Source: Betaproteobacteria bacterium UBA7395 (GTDB lineage Bacteria; Pseudomonadota; Gammaproteobacteria; Burkholderiales; Rhodocyclaceae). From it: a stretch of DNA of 7,045 bases. A program made the position numbers and the translations under genes. The stretch lies in assembly GCA_002470165.1 (NCBI GenBank), contig DKNF01000010.1, positions 1 to 7,045 of the forward strand, given 5' to 3'. How positions within the stretch are numbered: the stretch's first letter is position 1; each line of letters starts with the position of its first letter. Of this stretch, positions 1-4,125 are shown in pieces. Below the pieces are notes generated by a model. That model made no database searches. It saw only the letters and a program-made list of their open reading frames with translations, and was not told where the DNA came from.

Positions 1-852
1 CTGCAGGGCATCATGGGCCGCTACTACGCCCAGCACGACGGCCTGAACGGCGATGTCGCCGATGCCATCGAAGACCACTACAAGCCGCGCTTTGCCGGCG
101 ACAGCCTGCCGCGCGGTCGCGTCGGCACGGTCGTCGCACTGGCCGACAAGCTGGAAACCCTGGTCGGCATGTTCGGCATCGGCCAGATTCCGACCGGCGA
201 CAAGGACCCGTTCGCGCTGCGTCGGCATGCGCTGGGCGTCATCCGCATGCTCGCCGAGGGCGACCTGAATCTGGCGGTCGACGGCCTGCTCGCCGGCGTT
301 TTCGCGCAGTTCAACGGTGTCGAGGGCTTCGCCCCGAACCCACAGGCGCTGGCCGACTTCATCTACGACCGCCTGGCCGGCAGCCTGCGCGAGCAGGGCT
401 ACACGGCGCAGGAAGTCGATGCCGTGGTCAGCCAGCGGCCGCAGCGTCTGGGCGACATCGTCAAGCGCCTGGCCGCCGTGCGCGCCTTCTCGGCGCTGCC
501 CGAAGCCGCCGCACTGGCCGCCGCCAACAAGCGCGTCGGCAATATCCTGAAGAAGGCCGACGGCGTCGTCGATGCCCGCGTCGATGCGGCACTGCTGCGC
601 GAAGCCGCCGAAAGCGCGCTGCACGCGGCGCTGGTCGAGGTCGTGCCGCAGGCCGACGCCGCCTTCCTCACCGGCGACTACAGCGAATCGCTGCAGGTCC
701 TGGCCCGGCTGCGCGCCCCGGTCGATGCCTTCTTCGACGGCGTCATGGTCAATGCCGACGATCCGGCGCTCAAGGCCAACCGGCTCGGCCTGCTCGCCAT
801 GCTGCACGCGGCAATGAACCGCGTCGCCGACCTGTCCAAGCTGTCCGCCTGA
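1..852 (+). CDS. glyS: Glycyl-tRNA synthetase beta subunit, C-terminal part (5' end outside window)
   Basis: This is the C-terminal 283 residues of the beta chain of the bacterial alpha2-beta2 glycyl-tRNA synthetase, a cytoplasmic enzyme that charges tRNA-Gly with glycine using ATP. The frame is open from base 1, so the gene enters from upstream; the family is about 690-710 residues, so roughly 40% is present. The first 80 or so residues carry the strongly conserved GlyS block: GRYYAQHDG, then [27 protein letters not shown] and [12 protein letters not shown]. The last 100 or so residues look like the helical anticodon-binding (DALR-like) domain, ending in a typical [10 protein letters not shown] tail. 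The first in-frame ATG, at 13, lies inside the conserved block and is not the real start. The stop (850-852) is 16 nt before gmhB. The alpha-chain gene glyQ is expected upstream. Identification is firm. Confidence 0.97.
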   Translation: MQGIMGRYYAQHDGLNGDVADAIEDHYKPRFAGDSLPRGRVGTVVALADKLETLVGMFGIGQIPTGDKDPFALRRHALGVIRMLAEGDLNLAVDGLLAGVFAQFNGVEGFAPNPQALADFIYDRLAGSLREQGYTAQEVDAVVSQRPQRLGDIVKRLAAVRAFSALPEAAALAAANKRVGNILKKADGVVDARVDAALLREAAESALHAALVEVVPQADAAFLTGDYSESLQVLARLRAPVDAFFDGVMVNADDPALKANRLGLLAMLHAAMNRVADLSKLSA

Positions 853-868
853 GTCACGGGAGCCCACC

Positions 869-1429
869 ATGCCCGGCAAGCTGATCATTCTCGACCGCGA
901 TGGCGTGATCAATTTCGACTCCGCCCAGTTCATCAAGAGCCCGGAAGAATGGAAGCCGATCCCGGGCAGCCTGGAGGCCATCGCCCGACTGAAGCAGAAC
1001 GGCTACCGCGTCGTCGTCGCCACCAATCAATCCGGCGTCGGCCGCGGCCTGTTCGACATGGACACGCTCAACCGCATCCATAAAAAGATGCACAAGTCGG
1101 CCAACGAGCTCGGCGGCCGCATCGATGCCATTTTCTACTGCCCGCACACCGCCGATTCGCAATGCGACTGCCGCAAACCGAAGCCGGGGATGTTCAAGCG
1201 CATTGCCGACACCCTCAATGCCGATCTCAACGGCGTCGTCACCGTCGGCGATTCGCTGCGCGACCTGCAAGCCGGTGCGGCCATGGGTTGCCGGCCAATC
1301 CTCGTACTGACCGGCAAGGGCGAAAGAACCCAGGCCGAGGGCAACCTGCCCCCCGACACCTTGATCTTTGCCGACCTGGCCAGCGCCGTCGATCATCTGC
1401 TGGCGTCCGAGTCGAAGGAAAAGAAATGA
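869..1429 (+). CDS. gmhB: D-glycero-beta-D-manno-heptose-1,7-bisphosphate 7-phosphatase
   Basis: The 186-residue product is a HAD-superfamily phosphatase of the GmhB/histidinol-phosphatase type. GmhB removes the 7-phosphate from heptose 1,7-bisphosphate during synthesis of ADP-heptose, the precursor of the LPS inner core, in the cytoplasm. HAD motif I is LDRDGVINFD, with nucleophile D9 and acid/base D11. Motif II is ATNQSGVGRG (T52, N53). The family's zinc loop is CPHTADSQCDCRKPKPGM, with likely ligands C91, H93, C99 and C101. Motif IV is GDSLRD (D128, D132). The length fits the family (about 180-190). The ATG at 869 has a GGGAG Shine-Dalgarno at 858-862, six bases upstream. The stop overlaps the plsC start as ATGA (1426-1429), implying coupled translation. 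A histidinol phosphatase role is less likely because no his genes are nearby. Confidence 0.94.
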   Translation: MPGKLIILDRDGVINFDSAQFIKSPEEWKPIPGSLEAIARLKQNGYRVVVATNQSGVGRGLFDMDTLNRIHKKMHKSANELGGRIDAIFYCPHTADSQCDCRKPKPGMFKRIADTLNADLNGVVTVGDSLRDLQAGAAMGCRPILVLTGKGERTQAEGNLPPDTLIFADLASAVDHLLASESKEKK

Positions 1430-2175
1430 ACGCCATCCGCTCCACCCTGTTCATGATTTACGCAATCATCTGGTCGGTGCTCAGCGCACCGCTGGTGGTC
1501 ATTGCCGGGCCGTTGCTGGGCGGCGTCTGGGCCTACCGTTTCGGCCGCGTCTGGCGTCTCGGCACGCAATGGGGCGTCGAGAACCTGCTCGGCATCCGGG
1601 CACAGGTGATCGGCCGCGAGAACATGCCGGCCGAAGCCTGCGTGATCATGGCCAAGCACCAGTCGGCCTGGGAAACCATGACCCTGCAGGATTGTGTGCC
1701 GGACGATGCCTTCTGCGTCTTCGTGCTCAAGCAGGAACTGCTCAAGGTCCCCTTCATCGGCTGGGGACTGGCTGCCATGAAGATGATCTCGATCGACCGC
1801 AACGCCGGCAAGAACGCGCTCGACCAGGTCGTCACCCAGGGTCGCGAACGGCTCAAACAGGGCTACTACGTGATCATCTTCCCCGAAGGCACGCGCGTGG
1901 CTCCGGGCGAGAAGCGCCGCTACAAACCGGGCGGCGCCTATCTGGCCACCCACGTCGGCTGCAAGGTCGTGCCGGTTGCGCACAACGCCGGCGAATTCTG
2001 GCCGCGCCAGGCCTTCCTGAAAAAGCCCGGCACCGTCACCATCAGCATCGGCCCGGCCTTCGACGCCAGCGGCATGAGCGAGATGGAAGTCAATCAACGC
2101 GTCGAGGACTGGATCGAGGCCGAGATGCGCCGCATCTCCCCGCACCGCTACCCCGATGCCGCCCAGGCCGCCTGA
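1426..2175 (+). CDS. plsC: 1-acyl-sn-glycerol-3-phosphate acyltransferase
   Basis: The 249-residue product is a PlsC/LPLAT-family membrane acyltransferase, which acylates lysophosphatidic acid at position 2 to make phosphatidic acid for phospholipids. A hydrophobic N-terminal stretch (about residues 8-36) should anchor it in the inner membrane. Family motifs appear in order: motif I KHQSAWET (H78, E83), motif II MKMISIDR (D124, R125), motif III FPEGTR (152-157) and motif IV VVPVAHNAG (181-189). Motif I reads H-x4-E instead of the textbook H-x4-D. I chose the ATG at 1426 because AAGGA (1415-1419) sits six bases before it and the first membrane segment starts just after it. Upstream in-frame sequence is only the gmhB gene in another frame. 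The start overlaps the gmhB stop by 4 nt, and the 3' end overlaps the next gene by 20 nt. The exact acyl donor (acyl-ACP or acyl-CoA) cannot be read from the sequence. Confidence 0.93.
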   Translation: MNAIRSTLFMIYAIIWSVLSAPLVVIAGPLLGGVWAYRFGRVWRLGTQWGVENLLGIRAQVIGRENMPAEACVIMAKHQSAWETMTLQDCVPDDAFCVFVLKQELLKVPFIGWGLAAMKMISIDRNAGKNALDQVVTQGRERLKQGYYVIIFPEGTRVAPGEKRRYKPGGAYLATHVGCKVVPVAHNAGEFWPRQAFLKKPGTVTISIGPAFDASGMSEMEVNQRVEDWIEAEMRRISPHRYPDAAQAA

Positions 2176-2872
2176 AACCCGGCACAACATCGTCCTCGCC
2201 GGGCTGGCCGTCGATTTCGCCCTGCAGCGCAGTGCCCGGCGCAGCATCGGCCTGCGCATCGACCATCGCGGCCTGCGCGTCGGCGCCCCCTTGCGCGCCT
2301 CGCTGCGCGACATCGAGACGCTGATCCGCGAACACGGCACCTGGGTCCTCGACAAACTCGCCGACTGGCGCGAACGGCCGCCGCCGGAACGCTTCGCGGT
2401 GATCGACGGCGCCCTGCTCGACATCCTCGCCACGCCGACCCGGCTGCGGGTCGTGCCGGCCCGCCGGGCCGCCAGCGCCTTCTCCGCTGACGAAATCCAC
2501 CTGGCCGTACCGGCCGGCATCGCTCCCGAAAAAGTGCTGGAGAACGCGCTCCGCAACCGGGCCAGAACGCTGTTCGCAGAACGCCTGGCCCACTTCGCCC
2601 CGCAGCTCGGCGTCGCCCCGCCGCCTTTACGCCTGTCTTCGGCGCGCACGCGCTGGGGCAGCTGCAGCGCGCGCGGCAACATCGCGCTCAACTGGCGGCT
2701 GATCCTGATGCCGCCGGCCATCGTCGATTACGTCGTCTGCCACGAACTGGCCCACCTCAAGGAAATGAACCACAGTCCGCGTTTCTGGTCTGTGGTCGAA
2801 CAACTCTGCCCGGACTGGAAGGCACAGCGCAACGAACTGCGCCGCCTTGGCCGGCAACTCCCGCAATTCTGA
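2156..2872 (+). CDS. YgjP/DUF45-family zinc metallopeptidase-like protein
   Basis: The 238-residue product belongs to the YgjP-like (DUF45, often labelled M48-family) metallohydrolases. The C-terminal half carries the defining signature: TRWGSC (166-171), then the zinc motif HELAH (196-200; ligands H196 and H200, catalytic E197) and [11 protein letters not shown] with the likely third ligand H206. The N-terminal half is the poorly conserved beta-rich region usual in the family. No signal peptide or membrane segment is visible, so it should be cytoplasmic. The physiological substrate is not established; E. coli YgjP has been reported to act on UTP, so a peptidase role should not be assumed. 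The ATG at 2156 lies inside plsC (20-nt overlap) and has no clear Shine-Dalgarno, so translation probably depends on ribosomes finishing plsC. No better start is seen downstream. gloA follows after 11 nt. Confidence 0.88.
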   Translation: MPPRPPETRHNIVLAGLAVDFALQRSARRSIGLRIDHRGLRVGAPLRASLRDIETLIREHGTWVLDKLADWRERPPPERFAVIDGALLDILATPTRLRVVPARRAASAFSADEIHLAVPAGIAPEKVLENALRNRARTLFAERLAHFAPQLGVAPPPLRLSSARTRWGSCSARGNIALNWRLILMPPAIVDYVVCHELAHLKEMNHSPRFWSVVEQLCPDWKAQRNELRRLGRQLPQF

Positions 2873-2883
2873 AAGGACACCCC

Positions 2884-3267
2884 ATGCGCATCCTGCACAC
2901 CATGCTCCGCGTCGGCAACCTCGACCGCTCAATCGCCTTCTACACCGAAATCCTCGGCATGCAGCTGCTGCGCCGCAACGACTACCCGGAAGGCCGATTC
3001 ACGCTGGCCTTCGTCGGCTACGGGAGCGAGGACAGCGAAGCCGTGCTCGAACTGACGCACAACTGGGACACCGAGAGTTACGAGCTGGGCAACGCCTACG
3101 GCCACATTGCCCTGGCCGTTCCCGACGCCGCTGCCGCCTGCGCCGCGATCAAGGCGCGCGGCGGCAAGGTGGTGCGCGAAGCCGGGCCGATGAAGCACGG
3201 CAAGACGGTCATCGCTTTCGTCGAGGACCCGGACGGCTACAAGGTCGAGCTCATCGAACGCGACTGA
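2884..3267 (+). CDS. gloA: Lactoylglutathione lyase (glyoxalase I)
   Basis: The 127-residue product is a vicinal-oxygen-chelate fold enzyme. Glyoxalase I isomerises the hemithioacetal of methylglyoxal and glutathione to S-lactoylglutathione, the first step of cytosolic methylglyoxal detoxification. The four metal ligands known from E. coli GlxI are at the same residue numbers: H5 ([10 protein letters not shown]), E56 (AVLELTHNW), H74 (AYGHIAL) and E122 (DPDGYKVEL). The short form without extra loops fits the nickel/cobalt-type bacterial enzymes and not the zinc-type eukaryotic ones; that metal preference is inferred from the family. The ATG at 2884 has AAGGA at 2873-2877, six bases upstream, starting directly after the preceding stop codon. 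It is probably the last gene of the glyS-gmhB-plsC-ygjP-like cluster. The next gene is 60 nt on and appears to have its own promoter. Confidence 0.95.
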   Translation: MRILHTMLRVGNLDRSIAFYTEILGMQLLRRNDYPEGRFTLAFVGYGSEDSEAVLELTHNWDTESYELGNAYGHIALAVPDAAAACAAIKARGGKVVREAGPMKHGKTVIAFVEDPDGYKVELIERD

Positions 3268-3284
3268 GCCCGACAGCCCGGCTT

Positions 3285-3312
3285 TTGATACACTGCAGAT
3301 CGCTTGTGTATT
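3285..3312 (+). promoter_or_regulatory. Candidate sigma-70 promoter for the binding protein/kinase unit
   Basis: The gap between gloA and the binding-protein gene is distinctly more AT-rich than its surroundings. TTGATA (3285-3290, 5/6 match to the -35 consensus) and TGTATT (3307-3312, 4/6 to -10) are separated by 16 nt. An alternative reading is an extended -10 element, TGATACACT (3286-3294), which would start transcription near 3301. The two readings overlap and cannot both be used at once. No operator-like inverted repeat is evident. Support is by motif resemblance and position only. Confidence 0.4.
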
Positions 3313-3314
3313 AC

Positions 3315-3323
3315 AAAGGTGAT
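3315..3323 (+). promoter_or_regulatory. Ribosome binding site that fixes the GTG start at 3328
   Basis: AAAGGTGAT (3315-3323) contains AGGTGAT, complementary to the 3' end of 16S rRNA, and lies four bases before GTG at 3328. The spacing suits this GTG better than the in-frame TTG at 3304 or GTG at 3319, which lies within the site itself. The GTG start also gives a textbook signal peptide beginning Met-Lys. Confidence 0.7.
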
Positions 3324-3327
3324 AAAA

Positions 3328-4125
3328 GTGAAAGCGATCCCGCCCATCCTGTTCGCCGCCGCGCTACTGCTCGGCGCCGTACCGGCGCACGCGCAACAAG
3401 CCGGTGTCCTTGAGCGTATCGCCGCCACGTCGACGGTACGCGTCTGCATCTGGCCGGATTATTTCGGTATCAGCTATCGCGACCCGAAAACCCGCCAGCT
3501 CTCCGGCATCGACATCGACATGGCCAAGGCCCTGGGGCGCGACCTGCGCGCCGATGTCGAGTTTGTCGACAGTTCCTTCGCCCGCCTGATCGACGATGTG
3601 ACCCAGGACCGCTGCGACATCGCCATGTTCGCCATCGGCATCACGCCGCTGCGTCAGGAAAAACTGCGCTTCACCCGGCCGCACATGGCCAGCGACATCT
3701 ACGCCATCACCACCAAGAGCAACCGGCGCATCCGCCAGTGGAACGACATCGACCAGCCCGGCGTCGTCGTCGCCGTGGCCAAGGGCACCCTGCACGAACC
3801 GGTGATGAAGGCCCGCCTCAAGTCGGCGACGCTGAAGGTGCTCGACACCCCGCAGGCGCGCGAACGCGAAGTCGAATCCGGACGCGCCGACGTGTTCATG
3901 ACCGATTTCCCGTTCACCCTGCGCATGCTGCGCACCACCGACTGGGCGCGCCTGATCAAGCCGGACAGCACCTATCACATCACGCCCTACGCCTGGGCCA
4001 TGCGCCCGGGTGACGACCGCTGGCACGCGCGGGTCGAGGACTTCCTGGTGCGCGCCAAGCGCAGCGGGGAACTGAAGGCCTTCGCCGAACGTCACGGCCT
4101 GTTGCCAATTGCCGTTCTCGACTGA
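3328..4125 (+). CDS. Periplasmic solute-binding protein, amino-acid type (SBP_bac_3), without adjacent transporter genes
   Basis: The 265-residue product is a secreted type II solute-binding protein. Starting at GTG 3328, it begins with a Sec signal peptide (M-K, then a hydrophobic core of about residues 4-18) and a likely cleavage after AHA (residue 22). The mature part matches SBP_bac_3: VRVCIWPDYFGISYRD at the first strand, GIDIDMAKALGRDL, the hinge-side segment DIAMFAIGITPLRQEKLRFTRPH, and VESGRADVFMTD. By comparison with HisJ/LAO-type proteins, R109 should hold a ligand carboxylate and D193 a ligand amine, so an amino acid or similar ligand is plausible but not proven. C40 and C96 are the only cysteines in the mature protein. 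There is no lipobox. No permease or ATPase gene is seen; the next gene is a hybrid histidine kinase whose proposed start lies inside this gene (17-nt overlap). It may serve sensing, or work with a transporter encoded elsewhere. Family call firm, ligand unknown. Confidence 0.88.
   Translation: MKAIPPILFAAALLLGAVPAHAQQAGVLERIAATSTVRVCIWPDYFGISYRDPKTRQLSGIDIDMAKALGRDLRADVEFVDSSFARLIDDVTQDRCDIAMFAIGITPLRQEKLRFTRPHMASDIYAITTKSNRRIRQWNDIDQPGVVVAVAKGTLHEPVMKARLKSATLKVLDTPQAREREVESGRADVFMTDFPFTLRMLRTTDWARLIKPDSTYHITPYAWAMRPGDDRWHARVEDFLVRAKRSGELKAFAERHGLLPIAVLD

Noticed and set aside
1..6. Window begins with CTGCAG, a PstI site, hinting at a cloned fragment
   Set aside because: The hexamer is a common Leu-Gln codon pair in this GC-rich sequence and recurs within the window. 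The far end shows no matching site.
1393..2721. A 442-codon open frame on the minus strand across plsC and the YgjP-like gene
   Set aside because: It is antisense to two genes with clear catalytic motifs, and its product is Arg/Ala-rich with no family resemblance. I treat it as a codon-bias shadow.
3267..3286. Possible terminator after gloA (AGCC...GGCT followed by TTT)
   Set aside because: The stem is only four base pairs with a nine-base loop, followed by a short T run interrupted by G. This is too weak to call.
3304..3327. Longer binding-protein start at TTG 3304
   Set aside because: It would add eight residues (MCITKVIK) ahead of a good signal peptide and would start inside the likely promoter, while the Shine-Dalgarno at 3315-3323 fits GTG 3328.
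4073..4125. Possibility that the binding protein and the kinase are one BvgS-like gene split by a frameshift
   Set aside because: Topology argues against it. A cleaved signal peptide puts the binding domain in the periplasm, so TM1 would then place the Cache region in the cytoplasm and TM2 would send the PAS-to-REC part outside. Two separate genes give the correct topology.
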